36,450 nucleotides of DNA from Acidobacteria bacterium 13_1_20CM_3_53_8 (GCA_001920415.1 MNJR01000077.1:1-36450), one strand, 5' to 3'. Shown: positions 1 through 8,491, counted from the stretch's first letter. Notes: generated from the sequence alone by a model not told the origin. Numbers and translations are program-made.

Positions 1-764
1 AAAGCAAAGAGGTTCTGTACACGGTTGAGGGCGCGGTTGCGCTCGTAACACTCAACCGTCCTGAGAAGCGGAACGCGCTGAACGATTCGCTCATAGCAGG
101 ATTAAAGGATGCTCTCAGCATGGCGGACGAGACCGAGAACGTGCGTGTAGTGTGCGTGACGGGTGCGGGCGCGGATTTCTGTTCGGGCGCAGACCTCGCG
201 GCGCTTCAAAAAATTTCCCAAAATTCCGTGACGGAAAATCTGGATGACGCGCGCTCGTTGATGGAATTGTTCGCGCTCGTTCGTCGTCTTCGTGTGCCCG
301 TCGTCGCGGCTGTGCGAGGCAGAGCTTTGGCAGGAGGATGCGGGCTTGCGACCGCATGCGATATAGTGCTCGCCGCTAGAAGCGCGCGCTTCGGTTACCC
401 GGAAGTGAAGATAGGCTTTGTGCCAGCGATGGTCATGGCTACCTTGCGCAGAAACGTTTCCGAGAAGCGAGCATTTGAATTGATTGCTCTAGGCGCAGAA
501 ATCGGCGCTGAAGAGGCCGAGCGGTTCGGGCTTGTGAATCACGTCTTCGACGACGATGCGTTCGAGACGGAAGTTGAATCTTACCTGCAAGGCTTCGAGA
601 AAGTTAGCGGCTCGGCTGTGCAGTTATCGAAACGTTTGCTATACCAGATTGATGGGCTGACGTTCGACGCGGCGCTTGAAGCAGGCGCTGAAGTCAACGC
701 GATTGCACGCATGACCGAAGATTGCCAGAGGGGAATTGCGAGGTTTTTGAAGAAAGAAAAATAG
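1..764 (+). CDS. Enoyl-CoA hydratase/isomerase family protein (5' end cut by window)
   Basis: Crotonase-fold enzyme, likely hydrating an enoyl-CoA in fatty-acid or branched-chain amino-acid breakdown. The reading frame is open from base 3 and reads SKEVLYTVEGAVALVTLNRP, a typical crotonase N-terminus, so the true start lies at or just before the window edge and the ATG at 120 is internal. Oxyanion-hole regions are visible as ADFCSGADL and ALAGGCGLATACD. The second catalytic Glu of classical hydratases is present in YPEVKIG, but the position of the first (Glu144 in the rat enzyme) is Gly in GGCGL. The GFVPAMVM stretch resembles methylglutaconyl-CoA hydratase-like members. Family assignment is firm; substrate is not. 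It ends 321 bases before a convergent crotonase. Confidence 0.9.
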   Translation, partial: SKEVLYTVEGAVALVTLNRPEKRNALNDSLIAGLKDALSMADETENVRVVCVTGAGADFCSGADLAALQKISQNSVTENLDDARSLMELFALVRRLRVPVVAAVRGRALAGGCGLATACDIVLAARSARFGYPEVKIGFVPAMVMATLRRNVSEKRAFELIALGAEIGAEEAERFGLVNHVFDDDAFETEVESYLQGFEKVSGSAVQLSKRLLYQIDGLTFDAALEAGAEVNAIARMTEDCQRGIARFLKKEK

Positions 765-1085
765 AAACAGGTGTCTTCATCGTGTAGCGAAAGATTTACC
801 CGCTCGTTATGCTCACAGATTCTCAACTTACCCTATGCAGAATTTAGATTTCAGCCCGCGAGAGCGGGCGGCAGTATAAAGCCCAGTGCGTTAGCGCTGG
901 GTAAAGATGTTAGTTAAGATTATCAAAGCCCGCGTGAGCGGGCGACAGAGTGTAGCAATCAAAGGGCTGTCGCTATCTTCGATAGCTCGCTCTTCATTCC
1001 TTCAACTCTAACCCAGCACTTACGTGCTGGGCTTTACTCTGTCGCCGTCTTCGACGGCTCAGAACTTTTGACCGCGCAACATCCA
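765..1085. repeat. Intergenic cluster of short hairpins with shared linker
   Basis: No gene seen. The stretch holds at least six perfect or near-perfect hairpins: 854-869, 882-901, 928-943, 972-986, 1012-1031 and 1044-1058. Four of them (854 and 928 on plus; 972 and 1044 read on minus) start with AGC, have 6-bp stems of different sequence with GAGA, GTGA or GAA loops, and are followed directly by G(A/G)CAG. Two also continue with an A-rich linker into a second hairpin beginning CCCAG. The stems differ but stay paired, so structure rather than sequence seems conserved. It lies between convergent genes, so a role in transcription ending is possible. Confidence 0.65.
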
Positions 1086-1712
1086 TCAGTTCTTAACAAC
1101 CTTTCGAAGCTTCTCAGCAAACTCCATCGCAATATCGAGAACGGGATCGCCCACTCGATGCACAAGACCGATTTCAAGAGCTTCCGAGCTATTTACACGC
1201 CGGGTGGTCAGCAAAATTTCCAGAGCGCGTGTCGCACCGACGAGTCGCGGAAGACGCTGAGTGCCGCCCCATCCTGTGATTATTCCGAGTCGCGCACCGG
1301 GATGAGCGAAGATAGCCGCGCTTGGAGCGAAACGAAAATCAGCAGCGAGCGCCAAGTCCAGGCCGCCGCCCATGCAGAAGCCGTTGATGGCGGCGATGGT
1401 TACCTGTCTAGCGCCCGCAATCTCTTGAAATAATTGCTGGCCCAAGAGAGCGAAGTCGTTTGCTGTTTCTGCTGAGAGCGTGCGCAACTCGCGTATGTCA
1501 GCGCCGGAAGCAAAGACATCGTCCGCGCCTGTGAAGATGATTGCATTGATGTTTGAACGGCTGGCGATTGAGGAGAATGATTCTTTCAGTTTTCGGAGCG
1601 TATTGGCTGAAAGGGAGTTGCGCTCTACGGGACGGTTAATGCGTATGATGGCTGTGCGGCGGAGGATTTCGGTCAGAATAGCGCCACTTTCATGCTCGCC
1701 ATTCTCAATCAT
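1086..1712 (-). CDS. Short enoyl-CoA hydratase/isomerase-like protein
   Basis: Crotonase-fold protein of 208 residues with the usual N-terminal motif [12 protein letters not shown], the first oxyanion loop [11 protein letters not shown] and the second [17 protein letters not shown], followed by [13 protein letters not shown]. It is about 50 residues shorter than usual: it stops just after the region following GLVHRVGD, so the C-terminal helices are missing or very short. The first catalytic Glu position is Asp (GGGLD), and the second is Gly (HPGARLG instead of PE..LG), so classical hydration chemistry is doubtful. Its ATG overlaps the stop of the B12-binding mutase subunit by four bases (ATGA), which indicates translational coupling and a role tied to methylmalonyl-CoA or related acyl-CoA metabolism. 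It could be a decarboxylase- or isomerase-like member. Confidence 0.85.
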   Translation of the reverse strand: MIENGEHESGAILTEILRRTAIIRINRPVERNSLSANTLRKLKESFSSIASRSNINAIIFTGADDVFASGADIRELRTLSAETANDFALLGQQLFQEIAGARQVTIAAINGFCMGGGLDLALAADFRFAPSAAIFAHPGARLGIITGWGGTQRLPRLVGATRALEILLTTRRVNSSEALEIGLVHRVGDPVLDIAMEFAEKLRKVVKN

Positions 1713-2110
1713 TCGCGTGGCCGTACGTGTTCGCGCAGAAACTTAACAATATCTTCAGTCGAAGTGCCCGGAAGAAAGATTTCAGAGACGCCCTGCTCTT
1801 TTAGTTTCGGAATATCTTCCTGCGGGACGATGCCACCCACTAGCACCATGCAATCGTCCATCCCATTTTCACGAAGAAGTTGCACGATGCGCGGGCAGAG
1901 CGTGTTGTGCGCGCCGCTCAAGATGGAGACTCCAACCGCGTCAACATCTTCCTGCAAAGCGGCTGCGGCAATCATCTCAGGCGTCTGTCGCAAGCCCGTG
2001 TAGATGACCTCCATGCCTGCATCACGAAGAGCACGCGCTATAACCTTCGCCCCGCGATCATGCCCATCCAGACCCGGCTTAGCAACAAGTACGCGAATCT
2101 TCTTTTCCAT
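1709..2110 (-). CDS. Methylmalonyl-CoA mutase, B12-binding (small) subunit
   Basis: A 133-residue cobalamin-binding domain. It carries the base-off signature D-x-H-x-x-G as LDGHDRG near residues 14-20, where His replaces dimethylbenzimidazole as the lower cobalt ligand, plus the SILSGAH and VLVGGIVP segments that line the nucleotide tail pocket. It has no catalytic barrel. The barrel is supplied by the separate large subunit encoded just upstream on the same strand, so the enzyme is a two-polypeptide type interconverting (R)-methylmalonyl-CoA and succinyl-CoA. The 96-base gap to the large-subunit gene contains an AT-rich inverted repeat; downstream it overlaps a crotonase gene by four bases. 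Confidence 0.95.
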   Translation of the reverse strand: MEKKIRVLVAKPGLDGHDRGAKVIARALRDAGMEVIYTGLRQTPEMIAAAALQEDVDAVGVSILSGAHNTLCPRIVQLLRENGMDDCMVLVGGIVPQEDIPKLKEQGVSEIFLPGTSTEDIVKFLREHVRPRE

Positions 2111-2120
2111 AAGCGATAAA

Positions 2121-2206
2121 AGCAGTTTTCAGTTTTTAGTTTTAAGTTTTAAGTAAAAGCGTTTCTCTTCTTTCTGAAAACTGAAAACTAAAAACTGAAA
2201 ACTGCT
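2121..2206. repeat. AT-rich inverted repeat (CAGTTTTCAG family)
   Basis: Arms built of CAGTTTTCAG / TTTTTAGTTTT words on one side and their complement on the other, separated by about 20 bases that include AAGTAAAAGCGTTTCTC. It fills the gap between the two methylmalonyl-CoA mutase genes. Related repeats occur at 15020, 17706, 18745, 29310 and 30106. As RNA it would form a long A-U-rich hairpin. Confidence 0.8.
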
Positions 2207-3889
2207 TTAAAATGCTGGCTCTTCGTAAAGCCCGTAAACGTCGCGCAGGGCGTCGCAGATTTCGCCGAGCGTGGCGTAAGCGCGCACGGCTTCAATCGTA
2301 GCGGGCATTGTGTTCTCGTCGTCGCGCGCAGCCTTCTTCACTTTTTCCAGCGCGTTTGCGACTGCGCCTTTGTCACGTCGCGTACGCGTCTGTTCCAATC
2401 GCGCGACTTGAAGATCACGCACTGCCTCGTCAATTACTAGGGTGGAAATCTCCGCTGGTTCTTCAGACATCTGGTACTTGTTCACCCCGACAATCGTCTG
2501 GTCGCCGCGCTCTACGGCTTTCTGATATTGATAGGCGGATTCCTGAATCTCCCTCTGCGGGAATCCTTTCTCAATCGCTTCGACCATTCCGCCCATCGCG
2601 TCAATTTTCTGGAAATAGTCCAGCGCCCCGTCTTCCATCTTCTTCGTCAGAGTTTCGACGAAGTACGAGCCGCCAAGTGGATCAATCGTGTTCGCAGCGC
2701 CTGTCTCTTCCGATATGATCTGCTGAGTTCGAAGCGCTATGAGCGCAGCGCGATCTGTAGGGAGAGCTAGAGCCTCATCATAAGCATCCGTGTGTAAAGA
2801 CTGTGTGCCGCCAAGTACGCCAGCGAGAGCCTGAATCGCAACGCGCACTATGTTGTTGAGCGGCTGCTGAACTGTTAGAGAAACGCCAGCCGTTTGCGTG
2901 TGGAAACGCAACTGAAGGGTACGAGGGTTTTTCGCATTAAAACGTTCGCGCATAACACGCGACCAGATTCTGCGCGCAGCCCTGTACTTTGCAATCTCTT
3001 CAAAGAAATCGTTGTGGGCGTTGAAGAAGAAAGAGATACGCGGCACAAATTCGTCAACGTCCAGCCCTGCGCGTGCGCCCCACTCCACGTATTCAATACC
3101 GTCGCGCAAGGTGAAAGCGAGTTCTTGAATCGCCGTTGCTCCGGCCTCGCGTATGTGATAGCCGCTCACTGAAATCGGGTTGTAGCGTGGCACATGACGC
3201 GTGCAAAACTCGAATGTGTCGGTGACGAGTTTCATGGCGGGGCGAATCGGATAAATCCATTCCTTCTGCGCTATGTACTCTTTCAAAATATCGTTCTGAA
3301 GCGTGCCCGAAATTCTCTTCCAGTCAGCGTTCTGTTTCTCTGCGACCACAAGGTACATAGCAAGAAGTACGGAGGCTGGCGCGTTGATGGTCTGCGAGAC
3401 TGTGACCTCTTCGAGGGGAATTCCGTCGAAGAGAATTTCCATATCGGCTAATGAAGAAACAGCAACGCCGCATTTCCCGACTTCGCCTTCCGAGAGCGGC
3501 GAATCCGAGTCGTAGCCCATCAGCGTCGGCAAGTCATACGCGACCGAAAGACCCGTCTGCCCCTGTTTCAATAAATATTTGAAGCGCCCGTTGGTCTCTT
3601 CGGGCATGCCGAACCCTGCGAACTGTCGCATCGTCCAGAGCTTCCCGCGATAGCCCGTAGGGTGTATGCCGCGCGTGTAAGGGAATTCGCCGGGGAAAGA
3701 GATGTCGCGCTCAAAATCAATCTCTTCTGTGTCGGCAGGCGTGTAGAGGCGAGCGACTTCATCAAGAGAAACAGTCTCGAAGCGCTTCTTCCTCTCAGGC
3801 CTTTTATTTAGAGCAGGCGCGAGCGTCTCCTGCTCCCAGCGCTCAACTTCGGCTTGAGCTTGCGATGCAATCTCTTTCGTTTCAGGCAT
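2207..3889 (-). CDS. Methylmalonyl-CoA mutase, catalytic large subunit
   Basis: A 560-residue protein covering the substrate-binding TIM barrel of methylmalonyl-CoA mutase without the B12 domain. Conserved family segments are visible: [30 protein letters not shown], the active-site stretch [19 protein letters not shown] around residue 245, and [17 protein letters not shown]. Length matches the separate alpha-type subunits found in archaea and many bacteria. The ATG at 3889 is preceded by GGAG. It probably forms an operon with the B12 subunit and the short crotonase. It rearranges methylmalonyl-CoA to succinyl-CoA, the last step of propionate, Val/Ile and odd-chain fatty-acid breakdown. An isobutyryl-CoA or ethylmalonyl-CoA mutase relative cannot be fully ruled out. 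Confidence 0.94.
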   Translation of the reverse strand: MPETKEIASQAQAEVERWEQETLAPALNKRPERKKRFETVSLDEVARLYTPADTEEIDFERDISFPGEFPYTRGIHPTGYRGKLWTMRQFAGFGMPEETNGRFKYLLKQGQTGLSVAYDLPTLMGYDSDSPLSEGEVGKCGVAVSSLADMEILFDGIPLEEVTVSQTINAPASVLLAMYLVVAEKQNADWKRISGTLQNDILKEYIAQKEWIYPIRPAMKLVTDTFEFCTRHVPRYNPISVSGYHIREAGATAIQELAFTLRDGIEYVEWGARAGLDVDEFVPRISFFFNAHNDFFEEIAKYRAARRIWSRVMRERFNAKNPRTLQLRFHTQTAGVSLTVQQPLNNIVRVAIQALAGVLGGTQSLHTDAYDEALALPTDRAALIALRTQQIISEETGAANTIDPLGGSYFVETLTKKMEDGALDYFQKIDAMGGMVEAIEKGFPQREIQESAYQYQKAVERGDQTIVGVNKYQMSEEPAEISTLVIDEAVRDLQVARLEQTRTRRDKGAVANALEKVKKAARDDENTMPATIEAVRAYATLGEICDALRDVYGLYEEPAF

Positions 3890-4275
3890 AAAAACTTCTC
3901 CGGCACAGATGATAAACGCGCAACAGCTTAATTGTGTTCGACAAATAAAGAGAGTTCGATATTAGTTGACGCTAAGAGGGAGTGTCAACCGCGGTCATTT
4001 CATGAGCGACGGGTCGGCTTCAAACTTATTAAAGGTTTCCATATAAGAAGGGGATAGCGATAGAGTCAGTGCTAAAATCTCAAATCGAATCATTGCTCAT
4101 TTCTGAAGTTATGAGCGCTAAGAAGGTCGCGCGGCTTCGGTCTTGGTGACCAAAGCCGCGCGCGAACTCGGAGGGAACTCCTGAGCAGAAGGAAGCGAAG
4201 CGGGAATCGGGCGGCAGGCAACGGCGGGCGGCTAATAACTTTACGGCCTGCTCGAAATGAGCCTTCGCTCGTGAC
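3890..4275. other. Intergenic region upstream of the mutase operon
   Basis: No convincing gene. The short ORF here has no recognisable domain and no context. The part next to 3889 is AT-rich and should contain the promoter and GGAG ribosome site of the mutase genes on the minus strand. The part next to 4275 holds the hairpin at 4128-4162. Confidence 0.5.
4128..4162 (-). terminator. Hairpin, probable terminator of the division-protein gene
   Basis: Arms 4128-4142 and 4148-4162 pair over 15 positions with one mismatch around a five-base loop (CGCGCGGCTT / AAGCCGCGCG core). It lies about 115 bases past the stop codon of the minus-strand FtsB/DivIC-like gene. On that strand it is followed by CTTCTT but no long T-run, so Rho-independent action is uncertain. 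Confidence 0.4.
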
Positions 4276-4692
4276 TCATTCGGCTGGCACGACAATCTCG
4301 TTGGCACGAACCATGTTCAGGCGCGTGCGCGCAGCGGCCTCAACCGCACGCGGGTCTGTGCGCAAACGGCGCACCTCTGTTTCGATTGAAGCGTTAGTGG
4401 TACGCAACGCCTCAACCTCTGCGGAGATTTGCTGGTGCTGCTCGATTGCTGAGCGCATCTCGGCGTGAGTTCGCATGGTGACTGTGACGCAAAGCGCGAA
4501 GGTCGCCAGGATAATCATTCCGAAGATAACCCAGGAAGGAATGATCCCGCCTCGGCGACGAATCTCAGTTCGCGTGCCAACCAACTCGCGCGAAATATCA
4601 CGCGCGGGCGGGAAAGAAGGAATCGCGCGCTCTGCCACGCGCTGCGCCCTAAGGCGGTCATCAACCCAGTAAGTATTTTCGGCCCTGTTCAA
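4276..4692 (-). CDS. FtsB/DivIC-like septum formation protein
   Basis: A 138-residue bitopic membrane protein with a ~45-residue cytoplasmic N-terminus, one membrane segment (IPSWVIFGMIILATFALCV, about residues 51-69) and a periplasmic coiled coil. It ends with DPRAVEAAARTRLNMVRANE, the 'DP..iE..AR..lgmv...E' pattern typical of FtsB/DivIC/FtsL-family proteins that bridge the divisome. The start is TTG at 4692: a perfect GGAGGT at 4698-4703 sits five bases upstream, inside the end of the preceding phosphohexomutase gene, and the two coding regions overlap by 32 bases. The long N-terminal tail is unusual for FtsB. It could be an FtsL-type member instead. Confidence 0.8.
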   Translation of the reverse strand: MNRAENTYWVDDRLRAQRVAERAIPSFPPARDISRELVGTRTEIRRRGGIIPSWVIFGMIILATFALCVTVTMRTHAEMRSAIEQHQQISAEVEALRTTNASIETEVRRLRTDPRAVEAAARTRLNMVRANEIVVPAE

Positions 4693-6067
4693 GTAGCACC
4701 TCCAAATCTTTTTTCGATTCCCTCTCGGCGTATATGCGAACCAGCGGCTCTGTTCCCGAAGGCCGCATCAACAACCATGAACCATCTGCGAAAATGAACT
4801 TCACTCCATCCGTGCGATTCGTCCTCTCTATGGGACGACCGCCAATGTCATTCGGGTCTTGCTTCAATTTCTCGGCGAGCGATGCCTGAACATCGGGGGT
4901 GAGACGAATACCAATACGTCCTGATTCCAATCTTCCAACTCGCGCATACAATGCTTCTAGCTGATCTTTCAAGCTCGCGCCGCGAGCCGCGACCGCCTCC
5001 GCTGCAAGCAGACACGCAAGGATGCCATCTTTCTCCGGATAGTGACCTTTGATTGACATCCCCGCCGACTCTTCACCACCAAGGATGATCTTGTCTTCAT
5101 TAATCAATTCTCCGATAAACTTGAAACCTACGGGCGTTTCATAAACAGGCAGCCCGCGCTCCTTTGCTACCAAGTCAACAAGGTGCGAAGTTGCGACAGA
5201 GCGAGCCACGCCGCCAGTCCAACCACGCGAGTCAGCCAGATAGTCGAACAGCAGAGCGATAAGTTGATTCGGCGTGATGAAACTGCCGTCTGCATCCAAC
5301 ACTCCGAAACGGTCGCTGTCGCCGTCCGTTGAAAGACCAAGCGCGCAGCCACGCCCAACTACAGCCTCTCGCAACTCGTTCAGGTGACTCTCCTCAGGCT
5401 CGGGCGAGCGCCCGCCAAACATCACGTCACGCCAATCATGTATAGTCTCAACTTCAAGCCCGTGCGAGCGAAGCACTGCGTCGAGATAGCCGCGACCTGT
5501 TCCCCAGAGCGGATCGAAAGCATAACGACCGTGCGCGTTAGCAATTATGTCGAACCGTATTTTCTGCGAAAGGTCTTCCAAATATCCTGGGCGGGGATCG
5601 AAGGACTCACCGCCATTAGTGGCAGGAGCATCTCTCTCTGCCTGATCCCCCTTTGATTGAATCTCACCGATTAATCTCTCGACTTGCTTTGTAATTTCGG
5701 GAAGAGCAGGCGCGCCATCCGCCGTAGAAAATTTCATCCCGTTGTATTCTGGCGGATTATGAGAAGCTGTGAAATTGATCCCGCCTGCGGCCCCTTGACT
5801 GCGAATCGCATGTGAAATTGCTGGAGTCGGCACCGGGTGATTGCATACAAGAGCGCGAAAACCATAGGCCGAGACCTCTTTTACGCATTCGTCTGCAAAT
5901 TTCTCACCGAGAAATCGTGTGTCGTAACCTACTATAAGACTATCTTGGGCCGTTCCGCTTCTCTTAAGGTGCTCGCAGATTGCTCGTGTAACAGTTCGCA
6001 CCCCGGCGAATGTAAACTCATCCGCGATAATCGCGCGCCAGCCGGAGGTGCCGAACCTGATTTCCAT
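4661..6067 (-). CDS. Phosphoglucomutase/phosphomannomutase family protein
   Basis: Alpha-D-phosphohexomutase, interconverting hexose 1- and 6-phosphates through a phosphoserine. All four active-site loops are visible in order: TASHNPPEYNG (phosphoserine, near residue 100), STDGDSDRFG (metal site), GGEESAGMS (sugar-binding) and RPSGTEPLVRIYAE (phosphate-binding). The start chosen is the ATG at 6067 giving MEIRFGTSGWRA; a TTG at 6073 would add two residues. Neither has a clear ribosome site. The 468-residue length fits the family. Specificity (glucose, mannose or glucosamine) cannot be read with confidence; the GTSGWR opening and the split loops fit phosphoglucomutase/phosphomannomutase better than GlmM. 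Confidence 0.9.
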   Translation of the reverse strand: MEIRFGTSGWRAIIADEFTFAGVRTVTRAICEHLKRSGTAQDSLIVGYDTRFLGEKFADECVKEVSAYGFRALVCNHPVPTPAISHAIRSQGAAGGINFTASHNPPEYNGMKFSTADGAPALPEITKQVERLIGEIQSKGDQAERDAPATNGGESFDPRPGYLEDLSQKIRFDIIANAHGRYAFDPLWGTGRGYLDAVLRSHGLEVETIHDWRDVMFGGRSPEPEESHLNELREAVVGRGCALGLSTDGDSDRFGVLDADGSFITPNQLIALLFDYLADSRGWTGGVARSVATSHLVDLVAKERGLPVYETPVGFKFIGELINEDKIILGGEESAGMSIKGHYPEKDGILACLLAAEAVAARGASLKDQLEALYARVGRLESGRIGIRLTPDVQASLAEKLKQDPNDIGGRPIERTNRTDGVKFIFADGSWLLMRPSGTEPLVRIYAERESKKDLEVLLEQGRKYLLG

Positions 6068-6178
6068 AATCAATAACAGATACTAATCCAAAGATGTCTA
6101 TCGTACTGCGCGCCAAAATGCTGCGGCGCTCTCGATCTGATGGCTGTAACTAGAAAAGACTCATCCGATTTTTGAGAA

Positions 6179-6204
6179 TTTGTCGTTAAGCGCTTAACGA
6201 CAAA
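6179..6204. promoter_or_regulatory. 26-bp perfect palindrome, candidate operator
   Basis: TTTGTCGTTAAGC followed by its exact reverse complement with no spacer. Perfect dyad symmetry of this length between divergent genes is typical of a binding site for a dimeric repressor or activator. The cognate regulator is unknown. It lies 112 bases upstream of the ATG at 6067. Confidence 0.5.
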
Positions 6205-6503
6205 GTTTCGGGAATGTAACATGCGTTTCAAGAGGTGTAAAGACATTTCTTTCCAACGACTTGGAGCGCTAACTTCAATATTTACTTGAAGTAAGAAGAT
6301 TCGAGACAGTGCGCGGCGAACAGGCGGCGAACGGAAATCCGCGAAAAGGGCAGACGGTTCGGAGGTCTATTGATCTCACCAAGATAGAATCCGAAACGAC
6401 GAGTCACAGGTGTGGAAAACGTCATCACTTGCTAGCTTGGTCTTCGTGCCGAACTGCTGAGATGAAAAGTTGGATCAGAATAGAAATGAAATGTTAAATG
6501 TTG

Positions 6504-6532
6504 TTGACACTTATCAATTGTTGAGCTTAGAC
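6504..6532 (+). promoter_or_regulatory. Possible sigma-70-type promoter
   Basis: TTGACA at 6504-6509, a 17-base spacer and TTAGAC at 6527-6532. The -35 box is perfect and the -10 box is weak. It would give a leader of about 160 bases for the sigma-54 activator gene at 6702. Confidence 0.35.
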
Positions 6533-6701
6533 TGTGAATCAATCGGTTGTATCCTCGCCCCGGATCGACCTTTGGTGGTGACATGCCTCGAAAGACTCTC
6601 ACCTTTGTCATGCCCCATATTTCGTGCACGTAAGTAAGCGTAGCCTTAACGCGCACGTGAATGCCATTTTTAGTTAACAAACGGCTAAGGGTCGGAACAC
6701 T

Positions 6702-8252
6702 ATGCCAGGTTTACAAGGTTCTATAGTTGCAAACATCTCGGGCAAATCATCTGTAACGTCATATCAGCTACCTCTAGCATCAATGATCCGTGCTCTCTGT
6801 AAAGCGGCAACGTCGGGGCCGGACATTCTTTATGAGGTGATGCTCAAGCTTGCTCTTGCCATTGATGCTACGGCGCAAACATACGGTCTTTCTACATGGA
6901 CACAGAAATATGGTGAACGCCCTCGCATCAATTGGCTAGAAGGGTTGGAGCAGGATGAGATTGTGGAGGCTGAAGAGGCTGTTGCCAACGCATTCAGAGT
7001 TTCCGATGAAGCAATTCAAATAAAAGATGGAGACCGTGCGATCTGTTTAATCCTTGCGGCGACAACTCCCTTTCGCGAAGGAGCGGCGATTTACGGGCGC
7101 TGTGTCAAACCTCTGACCGAGACTCAAGCTCACGAATTAAGGGTGCTGTTTGATGTGGCGCAACTTGCGCACGCTCACGTCAGACTCCGTGGAGAAAGGC
7201 AGCAAAATCATAAAGCGGAGTTGCGCCCCGTCGCTCAATACTCTGCGCTTCCGGGAATGGTTTTCACCAGTCGTGCCATGTCAAGTGTCGCCCGCGCAGT
7301 CGAAAGAATTAAAGATTCCGACTCGACCGTATTAATTACCGGCGAGTCAGGGACTGGAAAAGAGTTGGTTGCGCGCGCCATTCATCGCTTAAGCAAACGC
7401 TCGCAGAGAGAGTTCATTCCTTTTAATTGTACTGCTGCTCCTTCTGATTTAATCGAAAGCATGCTCTTCGGACATCGTAAAGGAGCATTCACGGGCGCGC
7501 ACGCTGATTCCGAGGGTTTAATTCGAGCTGCGGAGGGAGGAACGCTCTTCCTGGATGAGATTGGCGACCTACCTCTGGCGCTTCAGCCAAAGCTTCTGCG
7601 TTTCCTACAGGAAAGTGAAGTGCATACGTTGGGAGACCGCACGCCGCGCAAGGTGAATGTGCGCGTTGTGGCAGCTACTCATAAAAATTTGGAGCGCATG
7701 GTGCTCGAAGGCACATTTCGTGAAGACCTCTATTACAGAGTAGCCCCGCTGGTTATTCACGTCCCGCCACTGAGGGAACGTCCTGAAGACGCTCTTACGC
7801 TTATCTCTCATTTCCTGAGCTACTATGCGCGGCGCAATGACCGGGCTGTTTCAGGAATTACTGCGGAGGCTATCAACGCTCTTCAGAACTATTCGTGGCC
7901 GGGGAATGTGCGCGAGCTTGCCGCTGAGATGGAGCGGTTAGTTCTTTACGCTGATGAAGGGTCGTTTATCTCGCTCGAACATCTTAACCATCGCGTCTTG
8001 CCTGAAGCTATGCGCATGAAGAGTCAGGATTCGCAAACGAATCTGGATAATCTTCTGGAAGATTATGAGCGGCGCGTTATCACCGAAACGCTCAGGCGTC
8101 ACGATTGTAACGTAGCGCGCGCTGCGGATGCTCTCGGCTTGGGGTCACGTCAGACGCTCTATAAAAAATTGAAGCGCCTTGCAATTGACATAGGAGAGTT
8201 TTTGCAGGAAGACACAGAGCCTGGGCTTCAACTGCGTGCGGAAAGAAGTTAG
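6702..8252 (+). CDS. Sigma-54-dependent transcriptional activator (NtrC/PilR class)
   Basis: A 516-residue bacterial enhancer-binding protein. Residues 1 to about 190 form a sensor region I cannot assign (GAF-like possible; no response-regulator receiver motif seen). The AAA+ domain follows: Walker A GESGTGKE near 213, the sigma-54 contact loop GAFTGA near 261, Walker B GTLFLDEIGDLP near 283, arginine-rich REDLYYRVA and PPLRERPED, and SWPGNVREL. The C-terminus is a Fis-type helix-turn-helix (NVARAADALGLGSRQTLYKKL). It would use ATP to open promoters bound by sigma-54 RNA polymerase. A terminator, candidate binding sites and a -24/-12-like promoter follow it, then the Tad pilus genes, so that locus is its probable target. 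Confidence 0.93.
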   Translation: MPGLQGSIVANISGKSSVTSYQLPLASMIRALCKAATSGPDILYEVMLKLALAIDATAQTYGLSTWTQKYGERPRINWLEGLEQDEIVEAEEAVANAFRVSDEAIQIKDGDRAICLILAATTPFREGAAIYGRCVKPLTETQAHELRVLFDVAQLAHAHVRLRGERQQNHKAELRPVAQYSALPGMVFTSRAMSSVARAVERIKDSDSTVLITGESGTGKELVARAIHRLSKRSQREFIPFNCTAAPSDLIESMLFGHRKGAFTGAHADSEGLIRAAEGGTLFLDEIGDLPLALQPKLLRFLQESEVHTLGDRTPRKVNVRVVAATHKNLERMVLEGTFREDLYYRVAPLVIHVPPLRERPEDALTLISHFLSYYARRNDRAVSGITAEAINALQNYSWPGNVRELAAEMERLVLYADEGSFISLEHLNHRVLPEAMRMKSQDSQTNLDNLLEDYERRVITETLRRHDCNVARAADALGLGSRQTLYKKLKRLAIDIGEFLQEDTEPGLQLRAERS

Positions 8253-8295
8253 TTAGAGTTTCAATACAGGTCAGTAAGAACTTTAGAATAGAAAA

Positions 8296-8346
8296 TTCGG
8301 CGGGACTACATATTTTAGTCATATGTAGTCCCGCCGAACTGTTTTT
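8296..8346 (+). terminator. Intrinsic terminator
   Basis: A perfect 18-bp stem (8296-8313 with 8321-8338), a 7-base loop TTTAGTC, and then CTGTTTTTAT. It lies 44 bases after the stop of the sigma-54 activator gene. The upstream side carries GAAAA, so it could also work on the opposite strand. Confidence 0.85.
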
Positions 8347-8366
8347 ATCTCTCGCTACAAATACCG

Positions 8367-8414
8367 GTCGCCTACGGTTGAAAAGTTTACTGAAGCTTGT
8401 CAACCGTAGGCGAC
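8367..8414. repeat. Inverted repeat hairpin
   Basis: Arms GTCGCCTACGGTTGA (8367-8381) and its exact complement (8400-8414) around an 18-base loop. There is no T-run, so it is not an obvious terminator. The right arm ends GGCGACAG, like the GACAG that follows the hairpins at 854-1058, so it may belong to that repeat family. Confidence 0.6.
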
Positions 8415-8446
8415 AGTTTCATAACTGTCTCTGAACAAAACCATTT

Positions 8447-8491
8447 GTTCGATCTTCTATTATCTAATCGAACGTTTCATCTCGAACGTTT
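8447..8491. promoter_or_regulatory. Candidate activator sites (GTTCGA/TCGAAC cluster)
   Basis: GTTCGAT at 8447-8453 is inverted relative to ATCGAAC at 8467-8473, and TCGAACGTTT occurs twice in direct order (8468-8477, 8482-8491). The cluster is 85-130 bases upstream of the -24 element at 8574, the usual distance for sigma-54 enhancer sites. The activator encoded next door is the obvious candidate binder. Confidence 0.45.

Larger units (their letters stand above)
6074..6701. other. Long divergent intergenic region
   Basis: 628 bases between the minus-strand phosphohexomutase and the plus-strand sigma-54 activator. It contains a 26-bp perfect palindrome at 6179-6204 and a possible sigma-70-like promoter at 6504-6532. 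Short ORFs here have no domain and no ribosome site, and I do not regard them as genes. Confidence 0.5.

Noticed and set aside
854-1058. CRISPR array
   Set aside because: The repeated hairpins are short, occur on both strands, differ in stem sequence and have no regular spacers; no cas genes are present.
6309-6497. 62-codon plus-strand ORF upstream of the sigma-54 activator
   Set aside because: No ribosome site, no domain, basic low-complexity composition; more likely leader or regulatory sequence.
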